From a virus, in IMG/VR virus record IMGVR_UViG_3300025252_000003, positions 1 through 21,381 of that record: DNA of 21,381 nt; one strand, given 5' to 3'. Below, in pieces: positions 6,771 through 14,358 of this stretch. The position numbers and the translations under genes are program-made. The notes beneath the pieces were generated by a model that saw only the letters and a list, made by a program, of their open reading frames with translations, made no database searches and was not told where the DNA came from. The first letter of the stretch is position 1, and each line of letters opens with the position of its first letter.

Positions 6771-7715
6771 CGGGGATCCTCCTTTTGCGGTGGGGGTCTG
6801 GGGACGCGCCCGCGCGCGCCCGTTCAATTCATCGGCGAAGGCCTCGAAGGCCTCGCGCGGGTTGGCGATCTCGTCGGCAAGGCCCGCTGCGACGGCATCT
6901 ACGCCAATCAGGCAGCGCGCCTCGGTGGCAAGCGCTGCATCGGCGGTGAGCAGATCGCCACGCCCTTGCCCGACCGTCTCGGCGAAGATGCCGCGCAGCT
7001 GCTCCATCTCGGCCCGCAGATCCTCGCGGACCGCGTCCGGCAGCGGCTCATAGGGGTTGCCGTCGGCCTTGTGGGCCCCCGCGGCAATGACCGTCACCTG
7101 GACCCCCATGTTCTCGAGCGCGGCGGAATGATCCGCATGCATGCAGATCACGCCAATCGAACCCGCCCCGGCCGTGCGCGGCATCACGATGCGCGTCGCC
7201 TGTGATGCGATCGCGTAACCTGCCGAATAGGCGTGGTCGCTGACGAAGGACCACACGGGCTTTTCCTCGCGCAGAGCGCGGATCTGGTCGGCGAGCGAGA
7301 AGCACCCCGCCACCTCGCCGCCGAAGCTGTCGATCTCGAGAGCAACGCCGCGCACCATCCCATCCCGACGCGCCATCTCGAGCTGCGCCGAAAGCCCCTC
7401 GTATGTGGTTTCCCCCGAGGACTGGCCGATCCAGGCGCCGCGATGGATCAGCGTGCCGGTCACCGGGATGACAGCGATACCATCCCGCATCCGGTAGGGA
7501 GACCGGCTTCCGCTGCGGATGTCATCCTCGAGGCGCTCGTCGAGCAGAGACGCCTTGGCGCGGCGACTTGCCTCCGGCGTCGCATCGGCGCCGCGGATCT
7601 CCACGTCCGAGCCGAAGATCCGGGGGCCGAACCCCATGATGAACGCTGCAGCCTTGGCAGGCGCAGCAAGAAGCGGCGTGTGAAACACACGCGCCGCGAT
7701 CTGCGGATGTCGCAT
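6363..7715 (-). CDS. S49-family prohead protease with C-terminal scaffold (lambda C/Nu3-like)
   Basis: A 450-residue protein starting MRHPQIAARVFHTPLLAAPA. The protease matures the prohead and clears the scaffold. Residues 80-250 form the S49/ClpP-like domain: GIAVIPVTGTL near 79, the GG turn DSFGGEVAG near 129, the nucleophile Ser164 in HAYSAGYAIAS, GAGSIGV near 183, and a likely catalytic Lys216 in AGAHKADGNPY. Residues 300-360 are a Thr/Ala/Pro-rich linker, and the tail is a helical scaffold. GAGGA lies 8 nt before the ATG, which is 4 nt after the portal stop; the frame is open 16 codons further upstream inside the portal gene and was not used. An internal start at 6770 can make the scaffold alone. 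Confidence 0.92.
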   Translation of the reverse strand: MRHPQIAARVFHTPLLAAPAKAAAFIMGFGPRIFGSDVEIRGADATPEASRRAKASLLDERLEDDIRSGSRSPYRMRDGIAVIPVTGTLIHRGAWIGQSSGETTYEGLSAQLEMARRDGMVRGVALEIDSFGGEVAGCFSLADQIRALREEKPVWSFVSDHAYSAGYAIASQATRIVMPRTAGAGSIGVICMHADHSAALENMGVQVTVIAAGAHKADGNPYEPLPDAVREDLRAEMEQLRGIFAETVGQGRGDLLTADAALATEARCLIGVDAVAAGLADEIANPREAFEAFADELNGRARARPQTPTAKGGSPMSGPTTETTTPTAATPPAATTPTPAPDAASPTATAPAPAEPAAEDPKARIAAILKSPEAKGREDLAQSFAFNSDMPSAEAIKHLAAAPKSDAAAPASLSTTIDAEATELDAPAPDAGASAAPSIAERAAKRHGAK

Positions 7716-7719
7716 CGTG

Positions 7720-9333
7720 TCAGTCCTCGGGGCTCGGGTTGGGCGCGGCCGGCGCGGGGCCAAGCAGCTTCGCGAAGCTCTCCTGCGCCGGGTGCAGCAT
7801 GCCGTCCGGCATTGCCGTGATCTCCCGGCCGATCTGCTCCATGTTCTCGGCGTAGTCGGTGCCGGTCAGCTCGGCCGCTTCCTCCTCGAGGGTCGACAGC
7901 CCGAGAGCCACGCGCATCGCGGCCGCCTGCGCCTCCTTCACCGGGTCGACGAAGCCCTTGCCCGGGCCGATCCACTTGGCGCGGGCATAGGCGGGCCAGA
8001 AGGTGTGGAAGTCCGGAGCGCCGCGGGGCAGCTCGATATGCCCGTCCAGAACCTGCTCCTCGAGCCAGGCCATGAAGTAGAGCTGGCAGAAGCCCTGCGC
8101 GAAGGCGACCCGCCGGGCGGTCCAGCCGCGCCAGATCTCGATCATCGCTGCCCGGGCGCTCGAATAGTTCGTCTTTGACCAGTCCGAGGCCAGCTGCTCG
8201 TAGCTGATCCCGAGACCCGACGCGATGTGCCGCAGCACGGCCGCCTCGAAGTCCGCGAACTGCGCCGCCGGTCGGGCGGTCGAAACCATGCCGATCTCGT
8301 CGTTGGGATAGAGCGTCTGAACACGGGCGCCGCCGAGCTTCACGCCGCCGCGACCATTGTAGAACGCGGCCCGCTCGCCCTGGTACTGGAGAAACGCCTT
8401 GGCGTCGCCACCATCCCCGAACATCTCGTCCATCATCTCCGGGCCCATCGGGCTCTTGATGAAGGCCGCGAGGATGGCATTGATCACCGCCGCCTGCAGC
8501 TCGACGCGCGAATAATGGTCTTCCATCCGAAGCCGCTCGACGATCGGCGCGAGACGGCTCACGCCCCGGGTCTGGCCGTCGCGCAGCTTGTCGTAGAAGT
8601 GGATGACCTGCGGGCGCCCGTTGAGGCCCTCACGCGCAATGCGCTTCCAGCTCATCGCCTCCGCCACGTTCGGCCAGGCGCTGTCGCGGTGCCCCTGCCG
8701 GAAGTGGTAGGCCGCCGCCACGCCGTCGCGCGTGATCTCGACGCCCCCACGGCGCCGCTCTTCGTCGGCCGCATCGTAGGGGTTGCTCAGCAGGTCCGGA
8801 TCGACGAGGCGCAGCGTCGTCTTGAAGGGGCGCAGACGCCGCCAGTTGACCAGCGCGATCGCCTCGCCCTCGAGGATGTATGTCCGGTACGCGCTGCCGA
8901 AGAGCTGCGGCATGGTCTGCGCGCGCGTCGTGTCGCAGTACCGACGCGGGTCGTCCGCGTGCAGCCGCCACCGCGCCTCGGCCTGTTCCTTGAACTCCTG
9001 TGCCCATTCCGGGTCGAGACCCAGCGCGCGCCAGTCCGGTTTGAGCAGCGGCCGGAAGTTCGCTCCGATGACGCCGTCGACCTCTTTCGAGATCGCGCCC
9101 GCCGCCCATCCGTTGTTTCGGCCGAGGTCGCGCGCCCGGGCCGTGATCCGGTCACGACCGGGCAGGATCTCGGCGTCCGGAGCCCGGTTCGACGGAAGGA
9201 ACCCGCTCAGCGTGTCGATGCCGGTGTCAGCGGCGACATAGGGCGTGCTGCCGTTAAAGCCCGCATCGCGCATGGCGCCGCGCTTGCGTGGCACCAGCGG
9301 GACACGGGTCAGGTCCGCCATGCGGGCCGACAT
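7720..9333 (-). CDS. Phage portal protein (lambda gpB family)
   Basis: A 537-residue protein, matching lambda gpB (533). The portal is the dodecameric channel at one capsid vertex through which DNA is packaged and ejected. Family features are the N-terminal SNRAPDAEILPGRDRITARA and RDLGRNNGWAAGAISKEVDG, GIGANFRP-like VIGANFRPLLKPDW, the central VDPDLLSNPYDA and HFYDKLRDGQTRGVSRLAPI, and the C-terminal SGLGISYEQLASDWSKTNYS, SSARAAMIEIWRGW. The ATG at 9333 overlaps the gpW stop (ATGA), suggesting coupled translation; a second in-frame ATG lies 4 codons on. Acidic and Pro/Ala residues close the protein. Confidence 0.94.
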   Translation of the reverse strand: MSARMADLTRVPLVPRKRGAMRDAGFNGSTPYVAADTGIDTLSGFLPSNRAPDAEILPGRDRITARARDLGRNNGWAAGAISKEVDGVIGANFRPLLKPDWRALGLDPEWAQEFKEQAEARWRLHADDPRRYCDTTRAQTMPQLFGSAYRTYILEGEAIALVNWRRLRPFKTTLRLVDPDLLSNPYDAADEERRRGGVEITRDGVAAAYHFRQGHRDSAWPNVAEAMSWKRIAREGLNGRPQVIHFYDKLRDGQTRGVSRLAPIVERLRMEDHYSRVELQAAVINAILAAFIKSPMGPEMMDEMFGDGGDAKAFLQYQGERAAFYNGRGGVKLGGARVQTLYPNDEIGMVSTARPAAQFADFEAAVLRHIASGLGISYEQLASDWSKTNYSSARAAMIEIWRGWTARRVAFAQGFCQLYFMAWLEEQVLDGHIELPRGAPDFHTFWPAYARAKWIGPGKGFVDPVKEAQAAAMRVALGLSTLEEEAAELTGTDYAENMEQIGREITAMPDGMLHPAQESFAKLLGPAPAAPNPSPED

Positions 9334-9548
9334 CAGAAGATCACCCGACGGGAACCCGGCGCGGTCGCGATCCCGAGTTCACGCTTGAGCACACCGATGT
9401 ACCGACGGAGATCTCCCGCGCTGGCCGGGCTGTATTCGGTCCGGTGACCATCGTAGGCAATGACTGTCACGCTCTCGCCCGTCAGAACACGATGGAGCGC
9501 GGTCTCGGCCTCCTCGAGGCGGGCTTCCAATGTGGTGGTGTCAGCCAT
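9333..9548 (-). CDS. gpW-like head completion protein
   Basis: A 71-residue protein starting MADTTTLEARLEEAETALHR. gpW (68 residues in lambda) plugs the portal after packaging and prepares the head for tail joining. The sequence shows the family's two-helix plus hairpin pattern: an N-terminal helix ARLEEAETALHRVLTG, a hairpin ESVTVIAYDGHRTEYSPA and a second helix DLRRYIGVLKRELG. The ATG lies 8 nt inside the end of the large terminase gene and its stop overlaps the portal ATG. The order A-W-B is that of lambda. Confidence 0.88.
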   Translation of the reverse strand: MADTTTLEARLEEAETALHRVLTGESVTVIAYDGHRTEYSPASAGDLRRYIGVLKRELGIATAPGSRRVIF

Positions 9549-11595
9549 TCTGTTTCCTCAGGAGTTCGGCGAGCTGTTCCGCCTTGCTGGCGGGCTCAGC
9601 TTTGGGCCGGTGTTTGGTCGGAGACGACTGGGCCGCAGCCATGAGCGGAACCGATGCGTCGAAGAGATCTGGCTGGACGTCCGGCGGAGTCGCTCCCCGC
9701 TCGGCATCCAGGGCGTCCCACTGGTCGTCTGTCATGGAGGACCAGCCCTTCCGCATGGCGCCGGCCTCGGCATAGTTCATGGTATCGAGCGCCTCGTTTC
9801 GGCGGGTCGGCTCGACCAGCACCCAGCGGCTCGTCATCACGCCGTGCTTGTTTCGCGACAGCACCCGGTGCTCTGCGGTGAGCATCCGGTAGTATTCGTC
9901 TCCAAGGCCCCGCGCGAACTGGGTGAAGCCCCGCTCCTCGGGATCTTCCTTGCCGAGGTGGGCGTAGAGCCCCGCCTTCATCGACGAGACATTGAGGTTG
10001 AAGGCACGCTTCTGCGCCTTCTTGACCTTGCCGTCCTTGCGCCGGTCGAACTTCTGCAGGGCCATCAGAGGGCCATTTTCCTGCGACCCGCCCTTCACGA
10101 TGATGACGCGCGCCCACGGGTGGGGACGCACCCAGCTCCAGACGTCGTCGGTGTAGGCGCCCCCGTCGATGGCGAGGACATCGATCGCAACCTTGAGCCC
10201 GAGCTGCGTGCGCCACTCCTGCTTCAGCAGAGCGTTCAGGGCCAGCCGCCCCGCCTCATCGCTGATGTGGTACGGGAGAACCCGGTAGTCGATCACCCAG
10301 CGCCGGCGGTTTCTGCCGAAGGCGACGAGCTGCACCTCGATCCGGTCATCTTGGCAGTCGACACCCGCGGCGAAGATGAAGCCGGTCGCAGGGAGCACCC
10401 CGAGGTCGAAGACCGTCCCGGGTTCTGCCAGCTCGGCGCGGTCGCGAAGCTTCTCCCAGTCCGGCGCATCCGTCGCCTGCTCGTAGGGGAGCCCGAGCAC
10501 GTCGTTCCAGAACACCTGCTCGACCTGCGCCTTGATCGGCTTGGCGGTCGCGGTCTTGCCCCTCGCCTTCTCGCCCCCCGCCCCATCCGTCTTGGTCTCG
10601 ACGCCGTGCTCGATCCGCGTCCACCCCATCATCTGGGCGAATTCGACAGCGATCGACGCCCAGTCCCGCTGAGGCGCGTAGGCGCGCCAAAGGTGGAACC
10701 CCGGATGATCCCCGTTGGGGTTCGTCTTCACCCACTTGCCAAGCCGGACGATGCGCTCCTTGTCAGCATGCCGGATCGGCTCGCGGCACCGCTCGCAGGT
10801 GAAGCGCGCAGCATGCAGCCGCTCCGGCTGGATGCTCGCACGAAAGTTCTCCCAGGTCAGCGGCTGCTCGAACCCGCAGGACGGGCACGGCACGTTGAAC
10901 AGCCGCTTGTCGCTCCGGTCGTAGGCCTCGGTGATCCGGCAGGTGCCCTTGATCATCGCCGTCGACACGCGAACGATCTTCGCGTCGTCGAAACCAGACG
11001 CCCGGCTCTCCGCGAGCTTTTCGGGATCGCCCTTATCCGAGGTTTCGAACTTGGACAGGTCATCCATGATCACCAGCCGGCGGCTGGTACCGGTGAGGTC
11101 AGCGGGAGACCCCGACGACGCCACCTTCAGAGAGCCGTTCCTGTCCAACGTCTCCTGATTGAAGATGTTATCGCGGTTCTCGCCACGGCCAGATCCGAAG
11201 ACCTTGAGAAGCCCGGGCGCCTGACGACGCATGGGCATCCACTTGTTGTTGACCCACTCGCTTGCCGCGCTGCCGGTCGGGTGAACGATCAGCGAGTCCA
11301 GCGGCGTGTACTCGTGCCACGCCCCTATCGTGGGCTGGATGATCGAAACCGTCTTGCCCCACTGCGCGGAGCCGCGGATCGTCACCTCACGGCTCGGATG
11401 CTCCGGCGACAGCACCTCGTGGATCTCGCGCAGAAAGGCGAACCGCGAGATGTCAAACGGCCCCTTGATCGGCGAGCGTGCATCGAACTCGATGTTCTCC
11501 ACGCACCATCGGGTGATGTCCGGCGGCAGCGGCGGTGCCATCGCCCCGGCCATCGCCTCGCAAATCACCCGCTCGGCCGACGTCAGGAATCCCAT
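9541..11595 (-). CDS. Terminase large subunit (lambda gpA family)
   Basis: A 684-residue ATPase-nuclease that cuts concatemers and pumps DNA into the prohead; lambda gpA is 641. Seen in order: a Walker A-like segment RGSAQWGKT at 74-82, Walker B LVIMDD at 174-179, a four-Cys knuckle at C237/C240 and C267/C270, and the nuclease part starting GVDCQDDRIE with Asp413, followed by VLAIDGGAYTDDVW. The C-terminal 40 residues are Ala/Lys-rich, where lambda gpA contacts the portal. The GpA family implies cos-type packaging. The ATG follows directly after the small subunit stop (TGA-ATG), suggesting coupled translation. Confidence 0.95.
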   Translation of the reverse strand: MGFLTSAERVICEAMAGAMAPPLPPDITRWCVENIEFDARSPIKGPFDISRFAFLREIHEVLSPEHPSREVTIRGSAQWGKTVSIIQPTIGAWHEYTPLDSLIVHPTGSAASEWVNNKWMPMRRQAPGLLKVFGSGRGENRDNIFNQETLDRNGSLKVASSGSPADLTGTSRRLVIMDDLSKFETSDKGDPEKLAESRASGFDDAKIVRVSTAMIKGTCRITEAYDRSDKRLFNVPCPSCGFEQPLTWENFRASIQPERLHAARFTCERCREPIRHADKERIVRLGKWVKTNPNGDHPGFHLWRAYAPQRDWASIAVEFAQMMGWTRIEHGVETKTDGAGGEKARGKTATAKPIKAQVEQVFWNDVLGLPYEQATDAPDWEKLRDRAELAEPGTVFDLGVLPATGFIFAAGVDCQDDRIEVQLVAFGRNRRRWVIDYRVLPYHISDEAGRLALNALLKQEWRTQLGLKVAIDVLAIDGGAYTDDVWSWVRPHPWARVIIVKGGSQENGPLMALQKFDRRKDGKVKKAQKRAFNLNVSSMKAGLYAHLGKEDPEERGFTQFARGLGDEYYRMLTAEHRVLSRNKHGVMTSRWVLVEPTRRNEALDTMNYAEAGAMRKGWSSMTDDQWDALDAERGATPPDVQPDLFDASVPLMAAAQSSPTKHRPKAEPASKAEQLAELLRKQNG

Positions 11596-12222
11596 TCAGA
11601 AATCCGCCTCGCTCTCGCTGTCGTCGAGATCCGCCGCGTCCGCCTTCTGGCCCAGAGCCTCGGCCCGAAGCGTCCGATGTTCGCGCCACAGATCCAGCAG
11701 GATCTTCCGCGCCGCCTTGAAATCGACGCCGAGGTCATCGGCGATCAACCTGGCGCCCCGACGGAGCAGGTCTTCGACCTGGGCAAGCTCCCGGGAAAGG
11801 GCACGCGCCGCCTCTCGCCCCGCACTCTCCGCCAGGACCAGGCTTCCCTCCGCCAGAAGGTTCTCGCGACGCGACTTGCGGGCGGCCTCCTCAGCGTTCA
11901 GCGTCCGCGCCAGCTCGTAGCGCGACATCGGAGCCTCGGCCGGCGGACTGTCCTCCTCGGACGCCGGCGGCTGCTCGACCGGCAGGGCGGACGGAGCAAC
12001 ATCAGGCTGCGCCGTTCGGATCCGCCGTTTCGTGCTGGCGCCGTTGCCGAGCATCTGGCCGGGATCGAGCCGTTGGTCCAAAGCGGCGCGGACCTTCCCC
12101 ACGTCGAACCGACGCGCCCGGCCGTCACCGGTAAAGCACCCGTCCAGCTTGCCCTCGGAGACGTACTGGCTGACACGGCCCTTTGTAATTCCAAGCTCGG
12201 TTGCCAGTTGCGTCGCGTTCAT
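11596..12222 (-). CDS. Terminase small subunit (Nu1-like)
   Basis: A 208-residue DNA-recognition subunit. The N-terminus MNATQLATELGITKGRVSQY is a winged-helix/MerR-like HTH as in lambda Nu1, followed by RRFDVGKVRAALDQRLDPGQ, a Pro/Glu-rich linker at about 75-98 and a long helix region (LNAEEAARKSRRENLLAEGS, VEDLLRRGARLIADDLGVDF) for oligomerisation and contact with the large subunit. The C-terminus is acidic. It lies directly upstream of the large subunit gene. The four GCTAAAC elements just before its start could be its binding sites. The upstream ribosome binding site is weak (GGGGA). Confidence 0.85.
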   Translation of the reverse strand: MNATQLATELGITKGRVSQYVSEGKLDGCFTGDGRARRFDVGKVRAALDQRLDPGQMLGNGASTKRRIRTAQPDVAPSALPVEQPPASEEDSPPAEAPMSRYELARTLNAEEAARKSRRENLLAEGSLVLAESAGREAARALSRELAQVEDLLRRGARLIADDLGVDFKAARKILLDLWREHRTLRAEALGQKADAADLDDSESEADF

Positions 12223-12242
12223 GTCAGCCGTGTTCCCCGGAT

Positions 12243-12300
12243 GTTTAGCGCCGGTGCCCTTCGTTTAGCCCCGTTGGTTTAGGCTTTTGTTTTTGTTTAG
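12243..12300 (-). repeat. Four GCTAAAC-type direct repeats upstream of the small terminase gene
   Basis: On the plus strand GTTTAG occurs at 12243-12248, 12263-12268, 12277-12282 and 12295-12300, spaced 20, 14 and 18 bp. Three of the four are followed by C. All have the same orientation. They start 21 bp upstream of the Nu1-like ATG. This is the setting of lambda cosB R elements, but a promoter or operator role is equally possible. Confidence 0.5.
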
Positions 12301-12399
12301 CATTTCAAAACTCATGCGCCTCGCGACCCCGTATACGTTCGCCCCCGGGGAAGGACCCGCGGCGATTTTTCCGGGTCGAAGTTCGCGCTGATTTTGAGA

Positions 12400-12413
12400 T
12401 AAGAGATCTCTTA
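12400..12413. promoter_or_regulatory. 14-bp perfect palindrome, possible operator
   Basis: TAAGAGA followed by TCTCTTA, an exact inverted repeat in an AT-rich stretch, directly after TTGAGA (12394-12399). Perfect palindromes without a loop are typical of protein binding sites. It differs from the CI operator sequence. It could serve a late-gene promoter or the plus-strand gene at 12627. Confidence 0.4.
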
Positions 12414-12626
12414 GATCTTTGCTTTTCCAAGCCCACCGCCGTGATCGCCGGAGATCGGCGGTCTCTGGCCCATCAAGCCCGATGACAGACTGCAACCTTG
12501 CATCCGCCTACGCGAATCTGCGAAGTTTGCGCCGCGACGGCAGGATGTGACGCTAGCCCATACGCCCGCGCCCCAGACTTCCAACACATGCCGCCGACAA
12601 ACCATTCCTCACAGAAGGAGGAACAG

Positions 12627-12821
12627 ATGACTCACGAATGGACCAATATTCAGATCATGGAGTGCAACGCCGATGACGGCGCTGTAGTCACGGTCTTCAA
12701 GCAATCCGACGGCGCAGCCCAACGCTACGTCCTAGGGAACGGCCAGACGGTTGAGTACAACACGGATGGCACGTTCACGATCCCGGAGACACAGACCAAT
12801 CTTAGTCTGATGGCCTTCTGA
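12627..12821 (+). CDS. Small plus-strand hypothetical protein (moron-like)
   Basis: A 64-residue protein starting MTHEWTNIQIMECNADDGAV, with a beta-rich pattern (VVTVFKQSDGAAQRYVLGNG, then QTVEYNTDGTFTIPETQTNL). I do not recognise a family. The ATG has an excellent AAGGAGG at 6 nt; the frame is open further upstream to 12498 but without a better start. It runs opposite to every gene around it and is followed by a strong hairpin at 12829-12857, so it is a self-contained unit. Its codons are less GC-rich than the neighbours. This is the usual form of a phage moron, possibly expressed in the lysogen. No function is assigned. Confidence 0.72.
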   Translation: MTHEWTNIQIMECNADDGAVVTVFKQSDGAAQRYVLGNGQTVEYNTDGTFTIPETQTNLSLMAF

Positions 12822-12828
12822 AAGCACA

Positions 12829-12857
12829 GCGCCCGGTGGCATGTCTGCCCCGGGCGC
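12829..12857 (+). terminator. Hairpin terminator after the plus-strand small gene
   Basis: Outer arms GCGCCCGG (12829-12836) and CCGGGCGC (12850-12857) plus an inner GGCA/TGCC pairing with a 1-base bulge and the loop TGTC. It starts 7 nt after the TGA at 12821. The following tract is only ATTTCG, so it is a strong stem with a weak U-tail. It may work in both directions. Confidence 0.6.
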
Positions 12858-12902
12858 ATTTCGTGATGATGACATAGTGCTAAGCGCCGGTGAGGCTAAG
12901 CG

Positions 12903-13766
12903 TCAAGAGTTTTCTTTCGCGCGCCCTCCGACCCCCTGCATGCGATCCAGCGCACCACGCAGCGCATCCCTCAACGCATCGCGGCTTTTCGCATCCACCG
13001 TCCACCCGTGATGCTCAAGCACCGCCGTGAGCGTTCTGCCCCCGAGGCAGACCTGGTCGACAAGCGTCCGCGCCCGGATCGCAGAACGCTTGGCGCCCGC
13101 AGGCCTGATGCGGCGAACCTCCTTCGCAAGGCCATGGCCGATGCGGTGGTGGAACGCCCGCAGCCGCGACATGTCGCGCAGCACGGCAGTCTCGCGGTCA
13201 CCGCCACCCGAGGCCGACGCCTGCAGCGCTTCGAGGCTGGAACACTTGAGCCCGCTCGCATTGCACCGCTCGGTCAGCGCCGCGTAGTCCCGCCCCACCG
13301 CGATCTGCCCAGAGGCGAACGGCGGCACGTAGCGCGGCTCGTGCCAGACCGGCTCCCTCTTTCCCGTCACAGCCGCCTCGGCACAGCGTTCAAGGTGCAC
13401 CTGCCATGCCTTCGCCACCACGCCCTTGTGTCGGCGCCGCGCCTGATCGTCCATCACGTCAAAGGCATCGCCGAGGCGGGCGCGGTCGCCCATCCCGTCA
13501 TCGTCGCGCCGGACGCGCGGCCCGGCCTCGGTCATCACCGCGCGGCGCGGCACCTCGGCAATGACCGTCTGACGCGCAGGCGCCACGGGGATCGCCGAGC
13601 TGCACCGCGACGGGGGCGTGGCCCGGGCGAGGATGTCGCGACATGCCGCATCCGACTCGGCGATCCGGCACAGACCGAGGTCCAGAGCGGTGCGCCCGGC
13701 CGCGACGGCTTCCACCGCCCGCCCGACCCAAGCCCCGCCACGGCTGTCGACGTAGACCACGCTCAT
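12903..13766 (-). CDS. Hypothetical protein, last gene before the packaging region
   Basis: A 287-residue protein starting MSVVYVDSRGGAWVGRAVEA. I do not recognise a family with confidence. Visible parts are an N-terminal segment of about 65 residues, a Pro/Arg linker, a central basic segment (RRRHKGVVAKAWQVHLERCA), and a C-terminal helical part (FHHRIGHGLAKEVRRIRPAG; SAIRARTLVDQVCLGGRTLT, AVLEHHGWTVDAKSRDALRD) that could be a DNA-binding helix-turn-helix. The start overlaps the previous stop (ATGA). It is the last early-side gene before the terminase block, where late regulators such as lambda Q lie, so a late-gene regulator is a positional guess only. Confidence 0.72.
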   Translation of the reverse strand: MSVVYVDSRGGAWVGRAVEAVAAGRTALDLGLCRIAESDAACRDILARATPPSRCSSAIPVAPARQTVIAEVPRRAVMTEAGPRVRRDDDGMGDRARLGDAFDVMDDQARRRHKGVVAKAWQVHLERCAEAAVTGKREPVWHEPRYVPPFASGQIAVGRDYAALTERCNASGLKCSSLEALQASASGGGDRETAVLRDMSRLRAFHHRIGHGLAKEVRRIRPAGAKRSAIRARTLVDQVCLGGRTLTAVLEHHGWTVDAKSRDALRDALRGALDRMQGVGGRAKENS

Positions 13767-14344
13767 GCCAGCCCCTCGGGCAGAAGTGCCATAGCCCTGG
13801 CTTCGTCCCGCCGATGCCACGCCAGCCACTGCAGATCATCGTCGCTTGCCACGCCGCGGCGCTCCCGGTCAGCGCGGACGCGGTAGTCGCTGTCGAGCTC
13901 TCGCGCCTTGTCGCGAACCATGCGCTTCTCACCATCCTTGATCGGCGGTTTCTTGAACTGCTCCCAGAAGCGGAACTCGGCGAGCAGGCGGTTTTCCCGG
14001 TAGGCTTCGGCGCCAGCAGCGCTACGGAACCAGCGCGTCAGAGCAGGCACCTCCTCGAGTGGCCGCGGCTGCGCCGCCTCGGCCAGCGGCATGATCGTCG
14101 CCATGCGCGGCCAGCCCCGCCGATCTTTGCCCTCGCCACGATACTTGAGTGCAGCGCGGAGATCCTCGAGCTTCTCGTCGTGCATGTGGCTCAGCTCGTC
14201 AGTGAGATCCGTCAGGAACTTCGCGTGGCGCTCGGCCGACACGTCGCCGGGCTTTCGGAAGCCGTGCTCGGTCAGCGGGTCGATCAGCAGGCGGCGCACC
14301 CGGTCCCGCTTGGTCTCGGTCTTCGTGGTCTGCTCGTCGGTCAT
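13763..14344 (-). CDS. Hypothetical protein after the O-like initiator (lambda P position)
   Basis: A 193-residue highly charged, helical protein starting MTDEQTTKTETKRDRVRRLL. Visible segments are LTEHGFRKPGDVSAERHAKF, LTDLTDELSHMHDEKLEDLR, and a basic C-terminal half with FWEQFKKPPIKDGEKRMVRD and DDLQWLAWHRRDEARAMALL. I know of no function. It starts 14 nt after the O-like gene, with GAAAGGGA about 7 nt before the ATG. Lambda has the helicase loader P here, so a helicase-recruiting role is possible by position, but no loader motif is visible. Confidence 0.72.
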   Translation of the reverse strand: MTDEQTTKTETKRDRVRRLLIDPLTEHGFRKPGDVSAERHAKFLTDLTDELSHMHDEKLEDLRAALKYRGEGKDRRGWPRMATIMPLAEAAQPRPLEEVPALTRWFRSAAGAEAYRENRLLAEFRFWEQFKKPPIKDGEKRMVRDKARELDSDYRVRADRERRGVASDDDLQWLAWHRRDEARAMALLPEGLA

Positions 14345-14358
14345 CGTCCGTCCCTTTC

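Larger units (their letters stand above)
12223..12626. other. 404-bp intergenic region; candidate cos/packaging and regulatory region
   Basis: No convincing gene is seen. The region is unusually AT-rich in its middle part. It holds four GTTTAG elements (12243, 12263, 12277, 12295; GCTAAAC-like on the minus strand), small palindromes CGTATACG (12330-12337) and CCCCGGGG (12343-12350), a 14-bp perfect palindrome (12400-12413) preceded by TTGAGA, and a 7-bp-stem hairpin ACCGCCG/CGGCGGT (12435-12462). In lambda the cos site, with Nu1-binding R elements, lies next to the small terminase gene, so this is the natural place for cos. The site of cutting cannot be read from the sequence. Confidence 0.5.

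Noticed and set aside
4782-7205. Long plus-strand open frames (4782-6017, 5557-7053, 6354-7205)
   Set aside because: They are antisense to the capsid, decoration and protease genes, have low-complexity Ala/Arg/Gly composition and no ribosome binding sites in context.
8227-9447. A 406-codon plus-strand frame
   Set aside because: It is antisense to the portal gene, which is firmly identified; no recognisable protein.
9460-12282. A 940-codon open frame on the plus strand
   Set aside because: It is antisense to the two terminase subunits and gpW, is Arg/Leu/Pro/His-rich with no domain, and is a GC-rich shadow frame.
12265-12495. A 76-codon minus-strand frame upstream of the small terminase
   Set aside because: It covers the repeats and palindromes, has no good ribosome binding site, and the composition does not follow the coding pattern of the phage.
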